A stretch of DNA of 64,000 nt from Streptomyces fuscichromogenes. GTDB lineage: Bacteria; Actinomycetota; Actinomycetes; Streptomycetales; Streptomycetaceae. The notes under the pieces were generated by a model. It was given only the letters and a program-made list of their open reading frames with translations. It was not told the origin of the DNA and ran no database searches. How positions within the stretch are numbered: the first letter of the stretch is position 1; the number at the start of each line of letters is the position of its first letter. A program made the translations under genes and the position numbers. This document shows, in pieces, positions 1 to 7,932 of this stretch. The DNA lies in assembly GCF_014645815.1 (NCBI RefSeq), contig NZ_BMML01000007.1:458359-522358 (forward strand), written 5' to 3'.

Positions 1-1140
1 CAGGCTGGTGCCGATGCCCACCCCGGCGTCGTACAGCATGTTCAGGCGCTCGCGGGTCACCTCGGCACGGCCGGAGAGGGCGCGCAGTTCGGTGGAGTCG
101 CGCAGGGTGGTGACGCTGCCGGGAGGGCCGCCGCGCACCTCGATCGCGCGCTGGTTGACGGCCAGCAGCCGGTCCTTGACCAGGTGCACCTCGTCGGTGG
201 CGATCCGTCCCGAGGCGATCAGCGCCGCCGTCTCCGGGTCCAGGCCGAGGTCCAGGACCCGGCGCCGCTCGGCGTCCTGGGGCAGGTCCAGCAGGCGCTG
301 TGCCTCGTCGTTGGCGAGCATCAGCCGGCCGTCGCCGTCGACGATCAGCACGCCTTCGCGCACCGAGTGCAGCACCGCGTCGTGGTGCTCGTACATCCGG
401 GTCATCTCGTCCGGGCCGAGCCCGTGCGTCTGGCGCAGCAGCCGCCGGCTGACCAGCGCGGTGCCCGCCGTCGCCAGGGCCAGCGCCGCGGCGGCCGCGG
501 TCAGCAGCAGCGGCAGCTGCTGGTCGGCGCGGCCGCCCACGTGCGCGGTGGTGATGCCGGCCGACACCAGCCCCACCACCGCGCCGTCCGCGTCCCGGAC
601 CGGGACCACGGCCTGCACCAGCTCCCCGATGGTGCCCTGGACCTCCTCGGTGACCGTCCCGCCGGCCAGCGCGGGCCCGATGTTCCCGACGAACTTCTTG
701 CCGATGCGGTCCGGCTTGGGGTGCGTGTACCGGATCCCGTCGGTGTTCATGACGACGATGAAGTCCACGCCGGTCGACTTGCGGGCCGCCTCCGCCCGAG
801 GCTGGAGCACCGCCGTCGGGTCGGGCAGCCGCAGCGCCGCCGCCGTGCCCGGGGCGTCGGCGAAGGTCTGGGCGACCGCTAGGGACCGGTTGCGGGCCTC
901 CATGGTGCTGTCGTGCCGTACCTGGAGCACCAGGGCCAGCACGGCCGACACGACCAGCAGCAGCACGATCACCACTTGCAGCACGAAGACCTGTCCGGCC
1001 ACGCTGCGTCCGCTCACCGCCGACCCGAGCCATCCGGACCGGACCCGCCCCGGCCCGCTCGGACGCCGTGGGGCGAGCGGCGCGCGCGGAGTCCCGGATG
1101 GGGACGGCCGAGTGTCGGACCGGCCGGGCTGACGGACCAT
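1..1140 (-). CDS. Cache/PAS sensor histidine kinase (DcuS/CitA/DctS type), 3' end outside window
   Basis: The reading frame is open from ATG 1140 to base 1, so at least 380 residues are present and the kinase core lies beyond the left edge. It shows a basic N-terminus, one membrane helix (near residues 50-70, GQVFVLQVVIVLLLVVSAV), an extracellular PDC/Cache sensor with VDFIVVMNTDGIRYTHP, a second helix near 175-195, then a PAS domain with VLIVDGDGRLMLANDEAQRL. This architecture is typical of kinases that sense C4-dicarboxylates or citrate; the ligand is an inference from the family only. The partner response regulator would be expected just beyond base 1. The true start could be an internal GTG near 1014, because the first 40 residues look unstructured. 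Confidence 0.88.
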   Translation of the reverse strand, partial: MVRQPGRSDTRPSPSGTPRAPLAPRRPSGPGRVRSGWLGSAVSGRSVAGQVFVLQVVIVLLLVVSAVLALVLQVRHDSTMEARNRSLAVAQTFADAPGTAAALRLPDPTAVLQPRAEAARKSTGVDFIVVMNTDGIRYTHPKPDRIGKKFVGNIGPALAGGTVTEEVQGTIGELVQAVVPVRDADGAVVGLVSAGITTAHVGGRADQQLPLLLTAAAAALALATAGTALVSRRLLRQTHGLGPDEMTRMYEHHDAVLHSVREGVLIVDGDGRLMLANDEAQRLLDLPQDAERRRVLDLGLDPETAALIASGRIATDEVHLVKDRLLAVNQRAIEVRGGPPGSVTTLRDSTELRALSGRAEVTRERLNMLYDAGVGIGTSL

Positions 1141-1221
1141 GAGCCCATGTCTACACTGCCCGGCGGCGTGAGGCGAGGGCGTCCCCCTTGGTAACCGGCC
1201 GGACACCCCGTTCTGTCCCGA

Positions 1222-3726
1222 TCATCCGCGGCGCACGGGTCCCGGGCGGCGGGTGGCGAGCAGCAGGGCCACGTCGTCGGGGCGGTCGGTGGCGTGCCGG
1301 GCCATGGCGGTGAGCCGGTCGGCCACCCCGGTCAGGGTCCGGCCGCCGCCCCGCCCCGGCACCTCCCCGGCCTCGGCCAGGGCCGCCCCCAGCGCGGCGA
1401 TGCCGTCGTCGATGTCGGCGCCCGGCCGCTCCACCAGCCCGTCCGTGTACAGGGCGAGGATCGCGTCCGGCGCCAGCTCCAGCTCGGTCACCGGATACCG
1501 GGCCCGAGGATCCACGCCCAGGACGACACCGCCGGGTATCTCCAGGACCCGGGTGCGGCCGTCCGGGGCGCGCAGCAGCGGCGGCGGATGACCGGCCCGG
1601 GCGATCCGGGTGCGCCCGGTGGCGGGGTCCAGGCGCAGATAGCAGCAGCTCGCGAACTGACCCGGGTCGAGGTCGATGAGCAGCCGGTTGGTGCCGCTCA
1701 GCACCTCGTCCGGCGGCCGGTCGCTGAGCGCGAACGCCCGCACCGCGCTGCGTAGTTGCCCCATGGTGGCGGCCGCCTGCACACCGTGTCCCTGGACGTC
1801 GCCGATGACCAGGGCGAGGCCGTCGCCGGACCCCACGACGTCGTACCAGTCACCGCCCACGTCCATGCCCTGGGTGCCCGGCAGGTACCGGCCCGCGGTC
1901 TCCACCTGGGGGTGCGCCGACAGCCGGCGCGGCAGCAGCGCCTGCTGCAGACCGCGGGCGAGGGCGGCCTCGCTGTCGTAGCGGCGGGCCTTCTCCATCG
2001 CGTGCGCGATCAGACCGGCGAGCGCGGTGAGGACCGTGCGCTCCTCGGTGCTGAAACGGCGCTCCACGTCGAAGCCGAGGATGCAGGTGCCGACCGGCCG
2101 CCCCGAGGCGATCAGCGGGAGGAAGGCGCGGGCGCCCACGGTCGCGTCCAGGGCGAGACCCGGGTAGGTGTCCGCGAGCCGCTGCATCGACTCGAAGAAC
2201 AGCGGCCGGCCGGTGGTGAGGGCCTCCACCCCGGGGATGTGGGCGTCCAGACCGACACCGTCGAACGGCGCGAGGAAGCCCGGTGGGAAGCCGTTCTCCC
2301 AGGCCAGGTAGAGATGCCGGTCCTGGAGCAGGTAGATGGCGAGCCGGCCGCCGCCGAACGCCGGCAGCAGCTCCTGCGTCACCACCACCGACACCTGCCG
2401 GGCGGTGACCGCGTCGGTCAGCGCGATGGCCAGCGCGATCGGCCGGTACAGCGGGGCCATCGAGGCCCCGCCGGGCCGTCCGGACCCGGCCGCGGTGCCC
2501 GGCTCGGCCGCGCGGGGCAGGTGCACGGACGGTTCGATCAGGGCGGCCGGGACGACCGTGCAGGTGACCAGGTCCGGGCCCGGGTGCACGGACAGGGCGA
2601 GGAGCTCGCCCTCGGCGGGATCCCCGCGACGGACCTGGAAGCGCACCGGGCCGCGGGCCAGCAGCGCCCCCCGCCAGTGGTCGTCGTACGGCGGTCCGCT
2701 CAGCCACGGCATCGCGTCCCACACGGGCCGGCCGAGCAGCTCGGCGCGCGGCAGGCCGGTCAGCCGGACGGCGGCCGGGTTGGCGTAGCGGACGACCCCC
2801 GAGCGGTCCAGGCAGAAGACGCCCTGGGGGAGCAGATCGGCCGCCGCGTCGGCGGCCGCGGCCGGGCCCGGGTCGACGACGATCCCGGAGACCAGGGAGG
2901 GGTCGGTGGTGCCGGGCGGCGGCCACAGCTCCAGCAGGAGCGGGGCGCCGTCCGCGGCCCGCACCCGCAGCGGGGCGTACGGCGGCTTGCCGGCCGCGGT
3001 CTCGTGCAGCGCGGCCAGCACGTCGTCGGCGTCGTCGGGCGTCACCGCCGCGGCCAGCTCGGCGCCGGTACCGGGGAAGTCCTGCGGCGCCATGCCGAGC
3101 AGGGCGTGCAGCCGGTCGTCCGCGCGCACCGCCGACGTGGCCGGGTCCCAGGTGAAACGTCCCACCCGGGCCGCCCCGGGCCGGCTCGCCGGCGGCCGTA
3201 CGCACACCGGTTCGCCCTCCCAGGCGACCGCCGCGTCGCCCTCCTCGGCCACCAGCTCGGACAGCCCGGCCCCCAGTGTCTCGGCCAGCCGCCCGAGCCG
3301 GTCCAGGTCGGGCAGCTCGTCCACGGTGTCCGGGGTCGCGGGCCGCAGCACCGTGAGCACCCCGAAGGACGGCTCCGCCCCGGGCACCGGCGTGTACACC
3401 GAGCCGAACTGGAACGGCAGGCCCGCCGCGAACTGCGGATAGCGGCGCACCATCTCGGCGGCGTCGGGCAGCACCACCCGCACCCCGAGCCGGTAGGCGT
3501 CCGCGACCGGGAACGGCCGGTCCACCTGAAGCCGCCACCAGGGCCGGAACAGCGGTCCTGGCAGCCCCACCAGCGTCGCCAGCCGCAGCAGTCCCGGGGT
3601 GCCGGAGCGCAGGTACACCCCGGCGACGTGACCGTCCGCCGCGCCCAGGGCGCCGGTCGAGGCCTCGACCAGCAGCGCGGTCAGCCGCTCACGCGCCCGG
3701 CCCATGGGCTCGCCGCTCCCTGTCAT
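1222..3726 (-). CDS. Multidomain SpoIIE/PP2C serine phosphatase (GAF-PAS-PAS-GAF-PP2C)
   Basis: An 834-residue cytosolic protein. An N-terminal GAF-like domain (about 10-165) is followed by two PAS domains (about 185-290 and 295-395, the second with GVFCLDRSGVVRYANPAA), a GAF domain (about 440-590) and a C-terminal SpoIIE-type PP2C domain. Metal-binding motifs are visible: VGGDWYD at 623-629, IGDVQGHG, LYTDGLVE and DRPDDVALL. These enzymes usually dephosphorylate anti-sigma-factor antagonists; the partner here is unknown. The start ATG 3726 is preceded by GAGGTAGG. An RsbW-like ATPase is encoded in the same window at 18659-19333, but nothing links the two directly. Confidence 0.93.
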   Translation of the reverse strand: MTGSGEPMGRARERLTALLVEASTGALGAADGHVAGVYLRSGTPGLLRLATLVGLPGPLFRPWWRLQVDRPFPVADAYRLGVRVVLPDAAEMVRRYPQFAAGLPFQFGSVYTPVPGAEPSFGVLTVLRPATPDTVDELPDLDRLGRLAETLGAGLSELVAEEGDAAVAWEGEPVCVRPPASRPGAARVGRFTWDPATSAVRADDRLHALLGMAPQDFPGTGAELAAAVTPDDADDVLAALHETAAGKPPYAPLRVRAADGAPLLLELWPPPGTTDPSLVSGIVVDPGPAAAADAAADLLPQGVFCLDRSGVVRYANPAAVRLTGLPRAELLGRPVWDAMPWLSGPPYDDHWRGALLARGPVRFQVRRGDPAEGELLALSVHPGPDLVTCTVVPAALIEPSVHLPRAAEPGTAAGSGRPGGASMAPLYRPIALAIALTDAVTARQVSVVVTQELLPAFGGGRLAIYLLQDRHLYLAWENGFPPGFLAPFDGVGLDAHIPGVEALTTGRPLFFESMQRLADTYPGLALDATVGARAFLPLIASGRPVGTCILGFDVERRFSTEERTVLTALAGLIAHAMEKARRYDSEAALARGLQQALLPRRLSAHPQVETAGRYLPGTQGMDVGGDWYDVVGSGDGLALVIGDVQGHGVQAAATMGQLRSAVRAFALSDRPPDEVLSGTNRLLIDLDPGQFASCCYLRLDPATGRTRIARAGHPPPLLRAPDGRTRVLEIPGGVVLGVDPRARYPVTELELAPDAILALYTDGLVERPGADIDDGIAALGAALAEAGEVPGRGGGRTLTGVADRLTAMARHATDRPDDVALLLATRRPGPVRRG

Positions 3727-3823
3727 CGGGTCCTACCTCGTCCGCGCACCGCCGGGTGGGTGACACAGCAAGAATGCGTCACGACGGCCCGAAAACGCAC
3801 CTCCGCGACCCACGCCGGCCGGC

Positions 3824-4522
3824 TCAGCCCGCGTCCACCGGCCGCAGCACCAGGTGACCGCCCTCCCGGCCGGCCGCCATGGCGAACGGGAAGGTGTCCG
3901 TCTCCAGGCACAGCGGCACGTCCTCGGGGTGGACGCCCTCCCAGCCGAGCCGCAGGCCCTCGGCGAGCCGCGCGGCCCCACCGGAGTTCCGGGCCCGCTC
4001 CACGAACGGGCCGGGGGCGACCGGGCCGTCGCTCACCAGCCCGGCGATGTACTCGGCGCAGGCCAGGTCCTCCTCGGCCCGTCCGCCGTCCCCGGTGACC
4101 ACGAAGGTGACCGCCGAAGGCCGCTCGCGGCGCAGTACGGCGGCGGTGGCCCCGGCGACCACGAAGCTCGCGCACAGCAGCAGCCGGGCCCCCGCGACCG
4201 CCAGCGCCCCGGTCGTCCCGGCGGTGGTCTTCTGCACGACCGTGCGGCCCGCGACGTCCAGCGAGCGCAACTGGGCCGGTGAGTTGGCCAGGTCGAAGCC
4301 GGGCACCACCGGTCCGTCCTGGAAGGCCAGCCAGCCGGGGTGACGGGCCTTCAGCTCCAGTGCCTCGTCGAGGGTCTCGGCGAAGACGATCCGCTCGGCG
4401 CCCCGCGAGAACGCCCAGGCCGCCACGGTGAACGCGCGCATCACGTCGACCACCACGGCGACTTCGGGCGTGGCACCGGGATTCGAGGAGAGACCGGGGA
4501 CACCGGTGTACGTGCAGCGCAT
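3824..4522 (-). CDS. comB: ComB-family 2-phosphosulfolactate phosphatase-like protein
   Basis: A 232-residue cytosolic protein that covers the whole ComB family. It has the N-terminal VVVDVMRAFTVAAWAF, a central LANSPAQL and KTTAGTTGAL, and a C-terminal region ending in LETDTFPFAM. The named activity removes phosphate from 2-phosphosulfolactate in coenzyme M synthesis, but Streptomyces does not make coenzyme M and no other gene of that route is nearby, so the real substrate is open. ATG 4522 is used; a GTG immediately before it (4525) would add one residue. It lies 21 bp downstream of the small YkvA-like gene, on the same strand. Confidence 0.85.
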   Translation of the reverse strand: MRCTYTGVPGLSSNPGATPEVAVVVDVMRAFTVAAWAFSRGAERIVFAETLDEALELKARHPGWLAFQDGPVVPGFDLANSPAQLRSLDVAGRTVVQKTTAGTTGALAVAGARLLLCASFVVAGATAAVLRRERPSAVTFVVTGDGGRAEEDLACAEYIAGLVSDGPVAPGPFVERARNSGGAARLAEGLRLGWEGVHPEDVPLCLETDTFPFAMAAGREGGHLVLRPVDAG

Positions 4523-4543
4523 CACCCCATCATGCCCGCCGGA

Positions 4544-4825
4544 TCAGAGTTCGGGGTCCTCCGCCGGCAGGGCCGCGCGCATCGAGCGCAGGGCCAGCAG
4601 CAGTACACCGATGTCGTCCAGGTAGATCGGGTCGGGCAACAGGTCGGTGGGCAGCACCAGATACAGCACGGCACCCCAGAACACCCAGCGCGAGCCGGTC
4701 GGCAGCCCGGCCCGGCGCAGGGCGCTCCGGGTGCGGACCAGCCGTACGAGTACGGCGACGGCGCCGGCCAGCAGGGCCGCGGCGACGATCGCGCAGATCA
4801 CGAGCACGGTCGTGGTGGTGTCCAT
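4544..4825 (-). CDS. Small YkvA/DUF1232 membrane protein
   Basis: A 93-residue protein with an N-terminal membrane helix (about 5-27) followed by a basic stretch and the DUF1232 signature YLVLPTDLLPDPIYLDDIGV. Proteins of this family are small membrane proteins without a settled function. The start ATG 4825 has AAGGAC about 8 bases upstream. The gene lies between a larger gene of unknown function (4866-6014) and the ComB-like gene, all on the minus strand, so they may be cotranscribed. Confidence 0.85.
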   Translation of the reverse strand: MDTTTTVLVICAIVAAALLAGAVAVLVRLVRTRSALRRAGLPTGSRWVFWGAVLYLVLPTDLLPDPIYLDDIGVLLLALRSMRAALPAEDPEL

Positions 4826-4865
4826 GGCTGTCCCGTCCTTCGGCCCCGATCCGGCGCGGGGTCTC

Positions 4866-6014
4866 TCACTGGTCCGTCTTCCCGGTTTCGTCCTCGGACA
4901 TGACGGCCGGCCCGGAACTCTCCTTCGGGGCCCGCAGCCCCTTGAAGGCGCGGGTCAACTGCTGGAAGGGGGAGGCGGGTTGCGGCGCAGGCGCGGCCGG
5001 AGCGGGGGTGTCGCGGAGGGCGGCGAGCGCCTCGCCGGCCCGCTCGGCGGCCTCCCGGTACAGGTCGCGGGACCTGGTCATGGCCTCCAGCGCCTCGGCG
5101 TACTGCGCCACGCGCCCCCGCTCACGGGCCAGTTCCTCCTCCAGCGTCATCAGCGTCCAGTTGTCGCGCAGATCGGCCAGCGCCTCCTCGGCGCCCTGCG
5201 GCGCGGGCTTCGGCAGCGCGACGCACCGGCGCACGGCGGCGAACAGCTCGGTCGGCTCCGAACCGTCCAGGAAGACACTGCGCACCGCGTACTCCTGCGC
5301 GGCGTAGTCCGACGGCGCCGGGTCCGGGGGCAGCAGTACGGCGCCACCGCGCGGTACCTCGACGCCGAGGTCCCGCAGCGCCCAGTTGACCGCACGGAAC
5401 TGCTGAGGCGCGGCCCGGTGTTCCACGACGCGGTGCGCGAGACCGGGCGGGAGCTGCCGGACCAGCGGCAGCCGGCCGAGCGCGTCCGGCGTCATCGCCT
5501 CGTGCACGACGAGGTTGACGCACCAGGCGTCCTTCGCCGCGTCCCGCAGCACCCGGCGCATGTCCTTGTCGTCGGCGGGCAGCGGGTTGACGGTGCGCAG
5601 CCGCACGCCCGCCACCGCCGGGAGGTAGTCCCAGGCCGCCTCGCCGCCGTCACCGGCCTCCTCGCCGTCGGGCCAGAACATCGCCGCGGGGGAGGGCCAG
5701 GCCTCGTCCCAGGGCCGGTCGGCCTCGGCGACGAGCTGCCACTCGCGTCCCGCCTGATGGCCGCGCGGGTCGAGGAGGGTCAGTCGGGCGCGCACCGTCA
5801 CGGCGTCGTCGTCGACGCGCCAGCGGGCTTCGAAGAGCCGCCGGGCGGAGTCCACGGGGATCGGGGGTTCGGCGAAGTCGTCGAGGGCTCCGGTCTCCTT
5901 GCGGCGGCGCAGGATCCTGCGGATCACCTCTTCGGAGTCCGGGCCCGTGTGGCGGCCGCGGGCGGGCCAGACGGTCGGCGGAAGGACGGCACGGTCGGTG
6001 GCGGAGTTCGACAT
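4866..6014 (-). CDS. Conserved hypothetical protein with C-terminal coiled coil
   Basis: I do not recognise the family. The protein is 382 residues if it starts at ATG 6014 (MSNSATDRAV). An upstream in-frame ATG at 6158 would add 48 residues of low-complexity sequence and is less likely. The body is soluble and acidic with no signal peptide. Residues about 280-335 are rich in Glu, Ala and Arg with heptad-like spacing and probably form a coiled coil. The C-terminus is Pro/Ala-rich and charged. Codon use is typical for the window. It lies 40 bp upstream of the DUF1232 gene on the same strand. Confidence 0.75.
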   Translation of the reverse strand: MSNSATDRAVLPPTVWPARGRHTGPDSEEVIRRILRRRKETGALDDFAEPPIPVDSARRLFEARWRVDDDAVTVRARLTLLDPRGHQAGREWQLVAEADRPWDEAWPSPAAMFWPDGEEAGDGGEAAWDYLPAVAGVRLRTVNPLPADDKDMRRVLRDAAKDAWCVNLVVHEAMTPDALGRLPLVRQLPPGLAHRVVEHRAAPQQFRAVNWALRDLGVEVPRGGAVLLPPDPAPSDYAAQEYAVRSVFLDGSEPTELFAAVRRCVALPKPAPQGAEEALADLRDNWTLMTLEEELARERGRVAQYAEALEAMTRSRDLYREAAERAGEALAALRDTPAPAAPAPQPASPFQQLTRAFKGLRAPKESSGPAVMSEDETGKTDQ

Positions 6015-6320
6015 GGGCCAATCTGCTGGTGGGAGCGGGCTGAGTCTTCCAGTATCGCCGCCCGGGAGCGGGTCCTGAAGGGCGGGGGCCGCCCGCGCAC
6101 GGGGTGTGCGCCCCGCACCCGGGGCGCAGACCGTGTGCCTCGTACGACTCCGGTTCACCCGTGCCCCTCAACAGGCACGCCACGCACAATGGGGGCGGCG
6201 GACGGGGCCCGCCCGCCCATCCGCTCAGGGGCGGGCCCCGTCCGCCGGGCACACCGGGCGTGTGCGAGAGGGGCCGCCCGCAGTCCGGCCGGCCCCCTTC
6301 GGTCCCTGCGGCTCAGCGCC
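6015..6320. other. Intergenic region
   Basis: This stretch holds the leader of the 4866-6014 gene and the terminator of the reductase gene (6196-6247). I see no convincing open frame in it. Confidence 0.6.
6196..6247 (-). terminator. Strong hairpin terminator after ferredoxin-NADP reductase
   Basis: Arms at 6196-6213 and 6230-6247 are perfectly complementary over 18 bp (CGGCGGACGGGG...), with a 16-base loop. There is no U-tract, as is usual in Streptomyces. It lies about 75 bp past the reductase stop codon. Confidence 0.85.
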
Positions 6321-7685
6321 TCAGGCGCCGCTCTCCCGGAGCATGTCCTCGCGCTCGACGAGCTTGACGCGCTCGCGGCCCTGCGGCTCGCCCAGCGCCT
6401 TCTCGGCGGCGTCCAGCCGGTACCAGCCCTCCCAGGTGGTGAAGCGGACGTTCCGTTCGGCGAGGAAGGCCTCCACGGCCTCCGGCGCGGGCGCCTCGGG
6501 GGCGTGCAGCCGGCCGTTGGTGTAGTCGTCCAGCAGGTTGGACACGGTCTCGTTGGCGTCGCCCTTGGTGTGGCCGATCAGACCGACCGGGCCGCGGCGG
6601 ATCCAGCCGGTGACGTAGGTCGACCGGAGGTGGTTGCCGCTCTCCTCGATGACCCGGCCGCCCTCGTCCGGGACCGTGCCCGACTCGATGTCCCAGGGCA
6701 GCTTGGGCAGCTTGTCGGAGAGGTAGCCGACCGCGCGGTAGACCGCGGTGACGTCCCAGTCCTTGAACTCGCCGGTGCCCTTGACGTTGCCGGTGCCGTC
6801 CAGCGTGGTGCGCTCGGTGCGCAGGCCGGTGACGGTGCCGTCCGCGCCGAGGATCTCGGTCGGCGACTCGAAGAAGTGCAGGAAGAGCTTGTGCGGGCGG
6901 TCGCCGGTGTCGCGGATCGCCCAGTTCTCCAGGGTCTTGGCGACCATGTCGGCCTGCTTGTTGCCGCGCCGGGTCTCGATCGAACCCTTGTCGTAGTCGA
7001 TGTCCTCGGGGTCGACGATGACCTCGATGTTGGGGGAGTGGTCGAGCTCCCGCAGCTCCATCGGGGAGAACTTCGCCTGCGCCGGGCCGCGTCGCCCGAA
7101 GACGTGCACCTCAAGGGCCTTGTTGGCCTTGAGGCCGTCGTGGACGTTCGGCGGGATCTCCGTCGGCAGCAGCTCGTCGGCGGTCTTGGCGAGGATGCGG
7201 GCCACGTCCAGGGCCACGTTGCCGACCCCGAGGACCGCGACCTTCTCGGCCTCCAGCGGCCAGGTGCGGGGCACGTCCGGGTGGCCGTCGTACCAGGAGA
7301 CGAAGTCCGCGGCGCCGTAGGAGCCGTCCAGCTCGATGCCGGGTATCCGCAGCTCGCGGTCGGCGGTCGCGCCGGTCGAGAAGATCACCGCGTCGTAGAA
7401 GGACCGCAGGTCGTCGAGGCTGATGTCGGCGGGGTAGTCCACGTTGCCGAAGAGGCGGATCTGCGGCTTGTCGAGCACCTGGTGCAGGGCCGTGATGATG
7501 CCCTTGATGCGCGGGTGGTCGGGGGCGACGCCGTACCGGATCAGGCCGAACGGGGCGGGCATCCGCTCGAAGAGGTCGATGGACACGCCGGGCTCGGCGG
7601 CCACCGCGGACTTGAGCAGGGCGTCGGCGGCGTAGATCCCGGCGGGGCCGGCTCCGACGATGGCTACCCGCAGGGGGCGCGGCAT
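6321..7685 (-). CDS. FprA-type ferredoxin/adrenodoxin--NADP+ reductase
   Basis: A 454-residue cytosolic flavoprotein that passes electrons between NADPH and ferredoxin. The FAD-binding motif VAIVGAGPAGIYAADALL is at the N-terminus, followed by MPAPFGLIRYGVAPDHP. The NADP-binding motif VLGVGNVALDVARIL and FGRRGPAQAKFS follow, and the C-terminal FAD contact GWIRRGPVGLIGH is present. The length fits the adrenodoxin reductase-like family. The start ATG 7685 has GAAGGGAA 8 bases upstream; an in-frame ATG at 7712 would add 9 residues and lacks this site. An iron-box-like sequence lies 48 bp upstream. It is a plausible redox partner for the two P450s at 29036-31601, but that is inference. Confidence 0.95.
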   Translation of the reverse strand: MPRPLRVAIVGAGPAGIYAADALLKSAVAAEPGVSIDLFERMPAPFGLIRYGVAPDHPRIKGIITALHQVLDKPQIRLFGNVDYPADISLDDLRSFYDAVIFSTGATADRELRIPGIELDGSYGAADFVSWYDGHPDVPRTWPLEAEKVAVLGVGNVALDVARILAKTADELLPTEIPPNVHDGLKANKALEVHVFGRRGPAQAKFSPMELRELDHSPNIEVIVDPEDIDYDKGSIETRRGNKQADMVAKTLENWAIRDTGDRPHKLFLHFFESPTEILGADGTVTGLRTERTTLDGTGNVKGTGEFKDWDVTAVYRAVGYLSDKLPKLPWDIESGTVPDEGGRVIEESGNHLRSTYVTGWIRRGPVGLIGHTKGDANETVSNLLDDYTNGRLHAPEAPAPEAVEAFLAERNVRFTTWEGWYRLDAAEKALGEPQGRERVKLVEREDMLRESGA

Positions 7686-7732
7686 GATCAGGTTCCCTTC
7701 GAGTGAGGACAAGCGATCTCGAACGGGAAGCC

Positions 7733-7751
7733 TAAACTAAGGCAGTCCTAA
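7733..7751 (-). promoter_or_regulatory. Iron-box-like (DtxR/IdeR/DmdR) site upstream of the reductase gene
   Basis: The 19-bp sequence TAAACTAAGGCAGTCCTAA matches the DtxR-family consensus TWAGGTWAGSCTWACCTWA at 14 of 19 positions. It lies 48 bp before the reductase start. Iron control of this gene is inferred from the match only. Confidence 0.45.
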
Positions 7752-7775
7752 GTAGGTACGCGGGTCCACTCTATG

Positions 7776-7800
7776 ACCTCATAAGGCGATCTTATGAGGT
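7776..7800. promoter_or_regulatory. 25-bp palindrome between divergent genes (candidate operator)
   Basis: Perfect 10-bp arms ACCTCATAAG / CTTATGAGGT are separated by five bases (GCGAT). The site sits between the divergent reductase (start 7685) and epimerase (start 7933) promoters and looks like a dimeric repressor site. No regulator gene adjoins it. Confidence 0.55.
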
Positions 7801-7932
7801 GTGTCGGGTCCTGCTTATGACTCCCGGGGCGCCATGGCGGCCGTGCCGTGCTTGGCGTACGCCATGTACATGCACCAACCTGTCCTCTGCGGCGCACCGA
7901 GGCGCGGTGGCCCGAGGGCGAGGGGTGGGAGC

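Noticed and set aside
1756..4098. Long plus-strand open frame (780 codons) opposite the SpoIIE phosphatase
   Set aside because: GC-rich shadow frame: Arg/Gly/His-rich, low complexity, and the minus strand encodes a clear multidomain phosphatase.
4647..7706. Plus-strand open frame of 1019 codons
   Set aside because: Antisense to several recognised genes including the ferredoxin reductase; composition is typical of a shadow frame.
7801..7932. N-terminal extension of the epimerase to 7801
   Set aside because: It abuts the palindromic operator, has no ribosome site, and the Rossmann motif begins shortly after GTG 7933.
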